64,000 nt of DNA from Acetobacterium sp965140355 (GTDB lineage Bacteria; Bacillota; Clostridia; Eubacteriales; Eubacteriaceae): NCBI GenBank assembly GCA_965140355.1, contig OZ223193.1, positions 372,001-436,000 on the forward strand, read 5' to 3'. Numbering within the stretch: the first letter of the stretch is position 1; the number at the start of each line of letters is the position of its first letter. The position numbers and the translations under genes are program-made. Positions 54,770 through 63,452 of the stretch are shown piece after piece. A model generated the notes under the pieces. The model searched no databases. It was not told the DNA's origin and saw only the letters and a program-made list of their open reading frames with translations.

Positions 54770-54816
54770 GGGGGCGTAAGCCCCCTCTTTAAATGCTCAT
54801 TTATGGAGCATTTAAA
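54770..54816 (+). terminator. Tandem hairpins after the 54246 gene
   Basis: GGGGGC-GTAA-GCCCCC (54770-54785) is followed by a 12-base-pair AT-rich hairpin (54788-54816, TTTAAATGCTC and its complement). The first lacks a long T run. Confidence 0.55.
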
Positions 54817-54875
54817 TGGGAGTCCAGAGGGCGTGCACTTTGGCAAGATAAGCGCAGCGGTGGAAGAATTGAAAA

Positions 54876-54900
54876 TTCTGCCATATCTTCTATGGCAGAA
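54876..54900. other. Candidate origin of transfer
   Basis: A perfect inverted repeat (TTCTGCCATA-N5-TATGGCAGAA) lies 31 bases before the MOBV relaxase start. MOBV enzymes act at an oriT with inverted repeats just upstream of their own gene. Confidence 0.5.
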
Positions 54901-54931
54901 CAGAATTTATCAATCGAAAGGATACTCAATT

Positions 54932-55582
54932 ATGGCAAGCGTACAAAAATTTGCACAAACAACTGTCGTAAATCTATTACGGCATAATGATCGAACAATA
55001 CAGAACCCTTCAAACCCAGACTTTGATTCTTCACGTTCAAATCAAAATTACTCTCTGCTATCAAAACGGTCGATGTCATCATATGACTATTACAAGCAGC
55101 GAAAATCAGAACTTTATTGCTATAACCGTCAAGATGCGAAAGTTCTTGCAGGATGGGTTGTTACAGCACCCAAAGATTTACCTGTAGATAATCGAGAAAT
55201 TTTTTTTAAAGAAACGCACATGTTTCTCTCAAATCGATATGGCTCCAACAATGCGATTCAATCGATTGTTCACCAAGACGAAAGTGGCCAACCGCACTTG
55301 CATTTCGTTTTTATCCCAGCCACAGCTGACAATAACCCTAAACATCAACAAAACGAAAAAATCTGCGCCAATAATATCCTGAATCGAAAAGAACTCCGAA
55401 ATTTTCATCCTGATTTGCAGAAGCACTTGAACGAAAGAGGCATAAAAGGAACTATTCTGTCTGGTACTACAAAATCACAAGGTGGTAATCGAAGTGTTAA
55501 GGAAATGAAAAATGAAAGGGAATTTTTTAAAAGAGAGCGTGTATTTGGCACAAAAGATTATGATAAAGAAAGGATATTCTAA
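54932..55582 (+). CDS. MOBV-family relaxase (Mob/Pre)
   Basis: A 216-residue relaxase of the plasmid mobilization (Mob_Pre) family, which nicks the transfer origin. The metal/active-site motif VHQDESGQPHLHF matches HxDE-x3-PHxH. An upstream HNDRTIQNPSN segment matches the first MOBV motif. It is shorter than many MOBV proteins (300-500 residues) and ends soon after the catalytic domain, so it is a minimal type. I place the start at 54932 because the upstream part of the frame covers the candidate oriT. The coupling protein begins two bases after its stop codon. Confidence 0.82.
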   Translation: MASVQKFAQTTVVNLLRHNDRTIQNPSNPDFDSSRSNQNYSLLSKRSMSSYDYYKQRKSELYCYNRQDAKVLAGWVVTAPKDLPVDNREIFFKETHMFLSNRYGSNNAIQSIVHQDESGQPHLHFVFIPATADNNPKHQQNEKICANNILNRKELRNFHPDLQKHLNERGIKGTILSGTTKSQGGNRSVKEMKNEREFFKRERVFGTKDYDKERIF

Positions 55583-55583
55583 A

Positions 55584-57206
55584 ATGAAACCAAAAATTAA
55601 ACAGAATCTTGTTATTGCTGCCGCATTAATGCTGGTATACGGGGTTGTCCAGTATTGTTTTCCGATAAAAGGGTTAGCTCCTTTAGATAGGTTTATTAAT
55701 TATTCCTATCGGATGATATTAGCGTGTTTCTTTGGAATTGGTTATCTCTACAATTTAATCGCCCAGTTCTACCGATACAAATCTAATAAAAGTCTAACTC
55801 TTGAACTGTTTACCCATCATCAACAAAAATCGATATTCAAAATAATTATCGATTCAATTAAAATAACTCCATCTAAATATCTGATCACTACTCCCGGAAT
55901 AAACAAAAATGAAGTGACCGGGGTTGTCTTAGGTATCGATGACCATGGATTATTGGTTGAATCCACCTTCAATGAAGAAGAACATCTGCTATGCATTGGC
56001 GGATCTGGCAGCGGAAAAACATCTGCTATTTTGATTCCGACCCTCAGGACGTTTGACGGGACTTTCTTTGCCGTTGATATTTCCGGTGATATTGCTAAAA
56101 ACGTTAATCGCCCTGGAATGCAGATTTTAGACCCATTTTCTATCGAACCAGTATCTTACAATGTCTTTTACTTTGTCGATAAAGCATCTGATATAAGCGA
56201 GAAATATGAATTAATCAGTCAATTAGCTTATCTGATTATGCCAGAGATTAATACAAAAACTGGAGATAGTCATTTCTTTCAGGAAAATGGTCGCAAAATG
56301 TTAATTGCATCGCTTGTTCATTATTATAAACAGAATAATGATTTTAACGAAATATGCAAGAAAATTCTTTACTTAGACACAGATGAGTTATTGAATGAGA
56401 TCTGTGAAAATAACAACGACTATACACGAAACAACATATCATCCTTCCGAGGGACAAACGAAAAAAATACCGCTGGATGTAAGCAAAACATGGATACAGC
56501 AATTACGTTTTTCGCTACAAACGCTAATATGCAAAAAATCCTGCATCGACCAAGAGTAAATGAAAAATCTATTGATCCCTCAATTTTGGAGAACAGTGAC
56601 GTTATTTTGCAGATACCAGAAGCAAAATTGTCAATCTATTCTCCTTTTTTATCAATCATCATTGCTCAAACATTTGAATACTGTTCTCAAAGATCTCTTT
56701 CAGAGAAAAATACAATTTTGTTCGCTCTAGACGAATTTTCACGATTAGGAAGAGTCGATATCCTTAATGCTCTTCGAACTCTACGAAAGAGACACATCCG
56801 CATTCTCTTACTCACACAATCCTTTGCCGATCTGGATGCTGTTTATGGCAGAGAAAATCGGATGATTATCGCTGATAATTGCGGTTATAAGGTCATTTTG
56901 AAAATAACAGATCCTGATACTCAAGACTACGTTTCGCGATTAATTGGAGAACAGGATGTCATTAAGCAGTCTCATAATTGGAACTCAAACCAAAATGGAT
57001 ACACTGAAGCGCCACATAAAGAACGCATAATCCAACCTGCTGAACTTGCTTATCTGGGAAATAGATTACTGATTCACAGTCCCGAGGGTTATCGATTTCT
57101 AAAGAAAAACTATTATTTTAAAAAAGATCAACTCATTGAAAGTGTCACTAATCAATTTAGATTAGTGGCTATTTTATTTCAAAAATTAATAACTAGGGGG
57201 AAATGA
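55584..57206 (+). CDS. VirD4/TraG-type conjugative coupling protein
   Basis: A 540-residue type IV coupling ATPase that brings the relaxase-DNA complex to a secretion channel. Two N-terminal membrane helices (about 9-25 and 37-60) are followed by Walker A GGSGSGKTS (about 140) and Walker B LFALDEFSRLG. LTQSFADLDAVYG and the C-terminal region are typical of TraG/VirD4. No channel (VirB4, VirB6) genes are present, so the element would need a helper conjugation system. The ATG at 55584 has an AAAGGA site. Its stop overlaps the next start. Confidence 0.88.
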   Translation: MKPKIKQNLVIAAALMLVYGVVQYCFPIKGLAPLDRFINYSYRMILACFFGIGYLYNLIAQFYRYKSNKSLTLELFTHHQQKSIFKIIIDSIKITPSKYLITTPGINKNEVTGVVLGIDDHGLLVESTFNEEEHLLCIGGSGSGKTSAILIPTLRTFDGTFFAVDISGDIAKNVNRPGMQILDPFSIEPVSYNVFYFVDKASDISEKYELISQLAYLIMPEINTKTGDSHFFQENGRKMLIASLVHYYKQNNDFNEICKKILYLDTDELLNEICENNNDYTRNNISSFRGTNEKNTAGCKQNMDTAITFFATNANMQKILHRPRVNEKSIDPSILENSDVILQIPEAKLSIYSPFLSIIIAQTFEYCSQRSLSEKNTILFALDEFSRLGRVDILNALRTLRKRHIRILLLTQSFADLDAVYGRENRMIIADNCGYKVILKITDPDTQDYVSRLIGEQDVIKQSHNWNSNQNGYTEAPHKERIIQPAELAYLGNRLLIHSPEGYRFLKKNYYFKKDQLIESVTNQFRLVAILFQKLITRGK

Positions 57207-57412
57207 TGATCACAAATGACCACTTGCGACTATTAAGTGTTGCTGAAACGGCTGAATTATTAGGACTAAGTCTTAATAGCATGTACATGCTATTAAATAC
57301 TGATCCATCGTTCCCAGCCATCCGTATCGGTAAAAAATGGATCATCCAGGAAAACCGTATCCCTGAATGGATCAATCAACAAATGAATAAAAAGAATATT
57401 GACAAAAATTAG
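57206..57412 (+). CDS. Excisionase-like HTH protein
   Basis: A 68-residue MerR/excisionase-type DNA-binding protein (HTH_17): LSVAETAELLGLSLNSMYMLL is the helix-turn-helix, and FPAIRIGKKWII is the wing. Such proteins direct excision by the neighbouring tyrosine integrase. It begins within the coupling-protein stop codon (TGATG) after GGGGG; an ATG at 57203 is an alternative. It lies directly upstream of the integrase. Confidence 0.85.
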   Translation: MITNDHLRLLSVAETAELLGLSLNSMYMLLNTDPSFPAIRIGKKWIIQENRIPEWINQQMNKKNIDKN

Positions 57413-57466
57413 AAATTGAAGCAAACTGTGACCAAGAGATTGGTCTAACTGAAAGGAGTAGACCAC

Positions 57467-58616
57467 ATGGCAAATTATAAACAAAGAACAACGACCGACA
57501 AAAAAACAGGCAAACAGTACACTTATTATTTCTGGCCGTATAAAAATAACCTCGGAAAGTGGAAATATGAGCAAGGTAGTACCATAGAGGCTTTAGATAT
57601 TAAAGTAAAAAAAAAGAAAAAGCTTACTTTCAGCAGGTGTCTGTTCACCATGCATACCGCTAGAAGACTATGTGGAAAATTATTTGCGAACTGTTCATTT
57701 TAACCGGGTTAAGGAAAAGACAAAAGAACGGTATTTGTCCATTCTCAACTAGCCATCTCAGAGGCACAGTTTTAGGGCATACAAAAATGCAGGATTTAAC
57801 TTTAAGGCTAATACAGGCTTACTACAACACATTAACAGCCATTGTAGCAAAAAATCTTCATAAGATTGTTAATCCTGCATTACGGTATGCTGGTATTAAC
57901 CGGGAGATTGATTTCATAATCACACCCAAAATATTCACACTCCCTCAGGAATCAACATAGGAACAACAACAAAAGGCTTGTCGAAATGCCGTCCGCCCAC
58001 TCACTGAGGAAGAGCATCTCCGCTTTATTAAAGGCATTTGCGATCATCCCATGGAACCGCTTTATCGAATGGCTATTGATACTGGCATGCGCCAGGGCGA
58101 ACTTTTTGCTCTTACTTGGGCTGACATTGATTTTGAAAGAATGCGTTTGACCATTAACAAAACTGGCGGATATACCAAAGGTGCTGGTGATCACTATCAT
58201 TGGTTGATCGGATTACCCAAAAACAAGCATACCCGCATCAATAAGCTGCCTCAAGTTCTGATCCCACTTCTGAAAAACCGTAAGATGAGGCAACGGAAAG
58301 AATTAGCAAGAATTGACATCATCCAAAATCCTGAGGCCTTGGTATTCTGCACACCTTTGGGTACCCATCTTGATCCTTCAAATACTCTGGCTGAATTGAA
58401 AAAAATTTATGTCTCGTTGGGAATTTTCAAACAGAAGGTTTCTCACGATCTACAGCATACCTATGCAACCAGGCAATTTGAGGCTGGTGTGGAGCCTTTG
58501 GTCGTCAGCAAGTAGGACACACCGATCTAAATACCACAATTCGGACGTATATCCATGTGTTACAGAACTTACAAGATGCAACAGCTGATACCACTGTGAG
58601 TATTCCGCTGATTTAG
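57467..58616 (+). pseudogene. Tyrosine recombinase/integrase, decayed
   Basis: Pieces of one phage-type integrase occur in several frames. The N-terminal arm-binding domain starts at 57467 (KQRTTTDKKTGKQYTYYF). The core-binding piece PLEDYVENYLRTVHFN (about 57655-57705) is followed by at least two frameshifts. There is an in-frame TAG at 57958-57960, then the catalytic domain with RPLTEEEH and MRQGELFALTW. A final frameshift near 58513 precedes GHTDLNTTIRTYIHVLQ with the tyrosine. The second catalytic arginine motif reads HDLQHTYAT instead of HDLRHTYAT. The enzyme is almost certainly inactive. It lies next to attR as expected. Confidence 0.88.
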
Positions 58617-58721
58617 GCGGAGCCACCCCATAATATTCACACTGACGCCTTCTATGCCCAGATGGAAGACAAAAGCGATGCTAATTTTACTTCAAATTTA
58701 TGTCAAAACATTTTTAAATGA

Positions 58722-58802
58722 CATAAAAAAAAGCGCCCCAAAGGACGCTATACTATCATAAATGGTGATCCCGAATGGACTTGAACCATCGACCCCTACC
58801 AT
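58722..58802. repeat. Right attachment site (attR) of the tRNA-Val element
   Basis: Direct repeat of 45408-45488. It begins upstream of the tRNA terminator (A8 at 58725) and ends in the anticodon loop of the intact tRNA. Confidence 0.92.
58725..58748 (-). terminator. Terminator of tRNA-Val
   Basis: On the minus strand GCGTCC-TTTG-GGGCGC is followed by eight T. A copy lies at attL. Confidence 0.8.
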
Positions 58803-58838
58803 GTCAAGGTAGTGCTCTGCCAGCTGAGCTACGAGATC
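58763..58838 (-). tRNA. tRNA-Val (anticodon GAC)
   Basis: A 76-base tRNA with acceptor GATCTCG/CGGGATC, TA then GCTC D-stem, anticodon stem CTACC/GGTAG with loop TTGACAT (anticodon GAC at plus 58803-58805), T-loop GGTTCAAGTCC and encoded CCA (58763-58765). It is the integration target of the island. Confidence 0.95.
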
Positions 58839-58895
58839 ACATTTTTTTGCTGCTCTATAATTTTACATGATTCTTTTCAAAAAGTAAAGCTTTTT

Positions 58896-59600
58896 TTAAA
58901 ATGTTGTTTCAGCATTTAAAGTGAAGTAATTGCGCTTGATATAAAACTCGTTATAGCTAATCGGCATGTTGTCTTCCATCGAGATAATATTTTGAGATAT
59001 CAAAAAGCAACTTTCATCGTGGTCAATATTCAAATTTTCCCGAATTTCAAGTGGCGGATGAACAAGATCAATGTTCAGGATTTTTTTTACTTGAAATTGT
59101 AGGTTTCCCTTTTCCATAAATCCATGAAAATTGGCAAAATTAATGACATCTTCAACAATTGGATTCCCCTTCTGATACGGTAAAAAGATTGTCGAATACT
59201 GAATGATTTCGTCTTTTATTTTTACGGCTTTCTGAATTTTAATCACTTTTTCGAAAGATCCTATTTTTAGTTCCTGCATCAGTTTTCGGCCTGGTGTAAT
59301 TACCCCGACGCTAACAAGCTTAACCTCATCAACTTCCCCTTTTAAACTATCAATTTCATCAAAATAAAACTGATATTGGTTGGCTGTCGGTTCGCACACA
59401 TAATTTCCTTTGCCAGGTATGGTATAAATATATTTCTCATTAACAAGTAAAGCCAGGCTTTTGCGCAACGTCGTTCGGCTGACATCAAATTGATCCGCCA
59501 TTTCATTTTCTGAAGGAAGCAGATCTCCCGGTTTTAATATTCCTTTTTCAATTTTCCCTTTAATATCATTAACAATATCAAGATATAGAATTTTTCTCAT
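58896..59600 (-). CDS. GntR/HutC family regulator (corrinoid-linked, copy 2)
   Basis: A 234-residue regulator with an N-terminal GntR winged HTH (SRTTLRKSLALLVNEKYIY) and a UTRA-like ligand domain. It has exactly the same length as the 26106-26810 regulator and shares IPGKGNYVCEP after the wing. The ATG at 59600 aligns with the paralogue and lies six bases after AGGTG; earlier in-frame starts exist at 59606 and 59609. It follows the corrinoid gene by 13 bases. Target and effector are unknown. Confidence 0.85.
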   Translation of the reverse strand: MRKILYLDIVNDIKGKIEKGILKPGDLLPSENEMADQFDVSRTTLRKSLALLVNEKYIYTIPGKGNYVCEPTANQYQFYFDEIDSLKGEVDEVKLVSVGVITPGRKLMQELKIGSFEKVIKIQKAVKIKDEIIQYSTIFLPYQKGNPIVEDVINFANFHGFMEKGNLQFQVKKILNIDLVHPPLEIRENLNIDHDESCFLISQNIISMEDNMPISYNEFYIKRNYFTLNAETTF

Positions 59601-59613
59601 GTCCATCACCTAT

Positions 59614-60243
59614 TCATTGTCCAAGCCATTGCTTACAAATATTGACGCCTTCAATTGCATCGCTCGAATAGCCATCTGCACCAACATAGTCAGAATAATC
59701 GGTTCCCGCCAATGCCCCGCCAAGAATGATTTTTACATCCTCCCGAAGTCCCTGTGCCTTTATTTCGTCAATAACTTCCTTAATATTTTCCACTACCGAT
59801 GTCAATATTCCACTAATTCCAACGATATCAGGTTTTTCTTTTTTGATGATTTCAACAAACCGTTGCGCTGCAACATCCGTCCCCATATCAATAACTTCAA
59901 AGCCTTCTGACCTTAACATACTGATAAAAATATTTTTTCCCACATCATGAATATCATCAAAAACCGTTCCGACCACAATCTTTCCTAACACTCTGCCGTC
60001 TACTAATTGAGTACTGTCCATTCCCATCATTTTAAGGAGATTGGATACCAATTCACCAGCCATAATAAGGTCAGCAATATAGTATTCGCCTTCTTCATAA
60101 TGAATTGCGACCCGTTGTAAAGCAAAATTCAGTTGATTTGCTATTTCCTTTTTATCTTTTCCCAACTCAATTTCAGTTTTTACCAAGGCAATCGCCCGTT
60201 TTTCGTCAATTGCCTCAACTGCAGAAATAATTTTTGTCTCCAT
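59614..60243 (-). CDS. Corrinoid-binding protein (methyltransferase type), copy 2
   Basis: A 209-residue corrinoid protein: helical cap about 1-85, then the B12-binding domain with DIHDVG (DxHxxG) after GTVFD, then ISGILTSV and GGALAGTDY. It is the first gene of a corrinoid-GntR operon, the same order as at 26106-27487, again without a methyltransferase. It may be a methyl carrier for a distant enzyme or part of a regulatory device. The start has an AGGTG site. It is divergent from fbp. Confidence 0.86.
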   Translation of the reverse strand: METKIISAVEAIDEKRAIALVKTEIELGKDKKEIANQLNFALQRVAIHYEEGEYYIADLIMAGELVSNLLKMMGMDSTQLVDGRVLGKIVVGTVFDDIHDVGKNIFISMLRSEGFEVIDMGTDVAAQRFVEIIKKEKPDIVGISGILTSVVENIKEVIDEIKAQGLREDVKIILGGALAGTDYSDYVGADGYSSDAIEGVNICKQWLGQ

Positions 60244-60444
60244 TAACTTTCACCTGTTCGTTTTAAAACTAAAATTTTGATATTTATCGTAATTTTTTCG
60301 CTTTTTTTATTTTATCATGGAATCCATCTTTTGTCTTTATGATGATGACATATTTTTTAATGGTTTTTTAATGTGTTCAAGTGTATAATCTAGACGTAAA
60401 CATTTACATTTTTTTGATTCGAATTTAAAGATAGAGGATGCGAA

Positions 60445-62439
60445 ATGAACGGTTATACAAAAGTACAACTCCAAGAAAACAAAAAATATCTCGAACTGCT
60501 GTCACAAAGTTTTCCCAACATTACCAGTGCTGTGGGAGAAGTTGTCAACCTTAAGGCGATTCTAAACCTTCCTAAAGGAACGGAACATTTTCTAACCGAT
60601 ATCCATGGGGAACATGAAGCCTTTAATCATGTCATGCAAAACGCTTCTGGGGCGATCAAACGCAAGGTTCATCAAGAACTGGGAAACACGGTTGCATTTG
60701 AAGATTTGGAAGAATTATCCACCCTTATTTATTATCCTGAACAAAAAATTGACTTAATTAAAAAAGAGCGTAGCCAGGAATCTTTGGATAACTGGTATAA
60801 ACTGACCATTTACCGCCTGGTTAAAGTTTGTCGGGCCGCGGCTTCAAAATACACCCGCTCTAAGGTTCGTAAAGCATTACCAAAAGATTTTGCCTACATC
60901 ATGGAAGAGTTGCTACAAGAAGATGAACATCGTTTTAACAAACGTGAATACTATCAGGAAATCATCGAAAGCCTGGTCAAACTGGAACGCGCTCAACACT
61001 TTATCGTGGAAATCTCTGGCGTCATCAAACGACTGACAATCGATCATCTTCATATTATCGGGGATATCTATGACCGTGGTGCCGGACCTGATGAAGTAAT
61101 GGATACCCTGATGCGGCATCATTCCCTTGATATGCAATGGGGAAACCATGATATTCTCTGGATGGGTGCTGCTGCCGGCAACGCTGCCTGTATTGCCAAT
61201 GCCGTCCGGATTGCCTTACGGTATGCTAATATGGACGTTCTGGAAAATGGATACGGTATTAATCTCTTACCGCTAGCTTCCTTTGCAAACCGGGTTTACA
61301 GCAATGATCCCTGTGCTAAGTTCACCCCTAAACTCTCGGATAATCATAGCGTTTCTGATCAGGAAATTTCCCTGATGGCGAAGATGCATAAAGCCATTGC
61401 GATTATTCAATTTAAACTTGAAGAAGTATTGATTGATAATCATCCTGATTATCATATGCAAAAACGTCAACTGCTTCGCTGTATCGATTTTGAAAATAAA
61501 ACGGTGACCGTTGAAGATATTGTTTACCCGCTTAATGATACTAATTTTCCGACCCTTGACCCCGATAATCCCTACACGTTAACAGAAGAAGAAAACCTGG
61601 TGATTGATCGCCTGATTTATGCCTTTTTACACAGTGAAAAACTTCAGAAGCATATTCGTTTTATGTATGCCAAAGGAAGTATGTATAAGGTTTTTAATAG
61701 CAATTTGCTGTTTCATGCCTGTCTTTTGATTAACGCTGATGGAAGCTTTAAAGCTAAAGAAATCGCTGGAAAAAAATACGCCGGAAAAAATTTGATGGAT
61801 AAATTCGACCAGATGGCGCGAGAAGCTTATTTTGGTCAAACTGACAAAAACAACAATCAGACGCGAACCGATTTTCTCTGGTTCTTATGGTGTCATGAAG
61901 ATTCTCCTCTTTTTGGAAAAGACAAAATGGCCACCTTCGAACGGTATTTTATTGATGATAAAGAACCGCACAAAGAACGTTATGCTCCTTTTTATTTATT
62001 GATTGACGACGACGATGAACTGGCTAAAAGAATCTTAGTCGAATTTGGTGTTGATCCCGAAGAAGGCCATCTGATCAATGGACATATTCCCGTTAAAGCA
62101 ACGTCTGGAGAAAGCCCGATCCGCGCTAAAGGTAAACAGTTAGTAATTGACGGCGGTTTTGCCAAAGCCTATCAAAAAACAACGGGTATTGCCGGTTATA
62201 CTTTAACTTATAATTCTTATGGTTTAATCTTAATTAGTCACGATCCCTTCGAATCGGTTGAAAAAGCGATTGCCGATGGCGTTGACATTAAATCTACTTT
62301 AATGGTTGTCGAAAAATCAACTGAACGAAAGCGGGTTCGAGATACCGATACCGGCAAAGCATTGATGAATCAAGTCGAAGATCTAGAAATGCTAATTACA
62401 GCTTATCGCAAAGGATTGATCAAAGAAAAAGAATTTTAA
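60445..62439 (+). CDS. fbp: Fructose-1,6-bisphosphatase, class III
   Basis: A 664-residue Firmicutes-type FBPase of the metallophosphatase superfamily, a gluconeogenic enzyme needed when cells grow on C1 compounds. Motifs: TDIHGEHEAFNHV, GDIYDRG, QWGNHDILWMGAAAGN and, further on, SPIRAKGKQLVIDGGFA. The length matches the family. The start follows a GAGGATG site. Its divergent neighbour is the corrinoid-GntR operon; no direct functional link is visible. Confidence 0.93.
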   Translation: MNGYTKVQLQENKKYLELLSQSFPNITSAVGEVVNLKAILNLPKGTEHFLTDIHGEHEAFNHVMQNASGAIKRKVHQELGNTVAFEDLEELSTLIYYPEQKIDLIKKERSQESLDNWYKLTIYRLVKVCRAAASKYTRSKVRKALPKDFAYIMEELLQEDEHRFNKREYYQEIIESLVKLERAQHFIVEISGVIKRLTIDHLHIIGDIYDRGAGPDEVMDTLMRHHSLDMQWGNHDILWMGAAAGNAACIANAVRIALRYANMDVLENGYGINLLPLASFANRVYSNDPCAKFTPKLSDNHSVSDQEISLMAKMHKAIAIIQFKLEEVLIDNHPDYHMQKRQLLRCIDFENKTVTVEDIVYPLNDTNFPTLDPDNPYTLTEEENLVIDRLIYAFLHSEKLQKHIRFMYAKGSMYKVFNSNLLFHACLLINADGSFKAKEIAGKKYAGKNLMDKFDQMAREAYFGQTDKNNNQTRTDFLWFLWCHEDSPLFGKDKMATFERYFIDDKEPHKERYAPFYLLIDDDDELAKRILVEFGVDPEEGHLINGHIPVKATSGESPIRAKGKQLVIDGGFAKAYQKTTGIAGYTLTYNSYGLILISHDPFESVEKAIADGVDIKSTLMVVEKSTERKRVRDTDTGKALMNQVEDLEMLITAYRKGLIKEKEF

Positions 62440-62463
62440 AAAATCAGAATTTTTAAAAAATAC

Positions 62464-62495
62464 AAAACCCTCGCATGAATTCACGCGAGGGTTTT
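62464..62495. terminator. Terminator of fbp
   Basis: A perfect 11-base-pair stem AAAACCCTCGC/GCGAGGGTTTT with a ten-base loop, located between convergent fbp and the formate transporter gene. Confidence 0.88.
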
Positions 62496-62532
62496 ATTAT
62501 AATCAGTTATTTTTAAAATTTTACTGATCAAT

Positions 62533-63306
62533 CTAAGCTTTTTTAGCATAAGTGTAATAATAAGCAATTGGAACAATTAGAGCGCCGCCAATCATATTTC
62601 CAATTGTTACTGGTAAAATATTGTTAATAAATGCTTGTCCCCAAGTTATATTTGCGCCGCAGAAGATACCCATGGGAATAAAAAACATGTTCGCAACACT
62701 ATGTTCGAATCCAGACAATACAAAAAGCATAATCGGAAACCAGATTGCAAAAATCTTGCTGACGATGTCTTTTGCGCCTGATTGCATCCATACTGCCAAA
62801 ACAACAAGCATATTACAAAAAATTGCACGAATAATAACAGAAAACAGTGGAATCGCAACTTTCGCTTCAGCAATCCCAATCGCTTTAGCTGACATCGCTT
62901 CTCCATACAAACCACTTTGAGATAATAACCACGCCAATAGAACTGAACCAATTAAATTCGCAACCCATACAACACCCCAATTACGAAGCAACGCACCTAA
63001 GGTTATTTCTTTTTTGAATAGTGATAAAGTCATCAAATTATTGCCAGTAAATAGTTCAGCACCACATAGTACCACAAGCATCAAACCAACCGGGAAAACA
63101 CCAGCTCCAACTAATTTTGCAAATGTAGCTTCAAAACCAGTACCGGCTCCTGATAAAATGATGGTGAAACCATATGCCCCGAAACCAATAAATACCCCAG
63201 CAAAAATACCTAAAATGATCATCTTGCCAATTGGTAGTTTGGCTTTATTATTGCAACCTTTAATGGTATTTTCACAAATCTCTGCTGGACTAAAAAAATT
63301 ATTCAC
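62533..63306 (-). CDS. Formate/nitrite transporter (FocA family)
   Basis: A 257-residue channel protein with six membrane helices. The signature segments FAGVFIGFGAYG, CGAELFTGN, NWGVVWVANLIGS and FEHSVANMFFIPMG match the FNT family. Beside a formate-THF ligase gene on the same strand, formate is the likely substrate. I place the start at the GTG at 63306, eight bases after GGAGG, not at 63348; the extra 14 residues are lysine-rich and contain the binding site. Upstream (63390-63415) lies a hairpin that would end the ligase transcript. Confidence 0.88.
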   Translation of the reverse strand: MNNFFSPAEICENTIKGCNNKAKLPIGKMIILGIFAGVFIGFGAYGFTIILSGAGTGFEATFAKLVGAGVFPVGLMLVVLCGAELFTGNNLMTLSLFKKEITLGALLRNWGVVWVANLIGSVLLAWLLSQSGLYGEAMSAKAIGIAEAKVAIPLFSVIIRAIFCNMLVVLAVWMQSGAKDIVSKIFAIWFPIMLFVLSGFEHSVANMFFIPMGIFCGANITWGQAFINNILPVTIGNMIGGALIVPIAYYYTYAKKA

Positions 63307-63389
63307 GCTTTTCTCCTCCTTCTTCTTTTTGTTTTCAAATTTTAACAAGTTAATTCTGAGTCCTTTTTAAAAAAATTATAGCAGTTTAA

Positions 63390-63415
63390 GAGGGGAACTT
63401 TTTAAGCTTCCCCTC
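63390..63415 (-). terminator. Hairpin after the formate-THF ligase gene
   Basis: GAGGGGAA pairs with TTCCCCTC around a ten-base loop. The T run on the minus strand is not adjacent, so termination may be partial, allowing read-through into the transporter gene. Confidence 0.5.
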
Positions 63416-63452
63416 AATTTTTATTTAATTTTATTTGAATTTGAAATTATTT

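Noticed and set aside
57958..57960. In-frame TAG in the integrase as a second case of amber read-through
   Set aside because: The same gene has several frameshifts and a lost catalytic arginine, so ordinary decay explains it.
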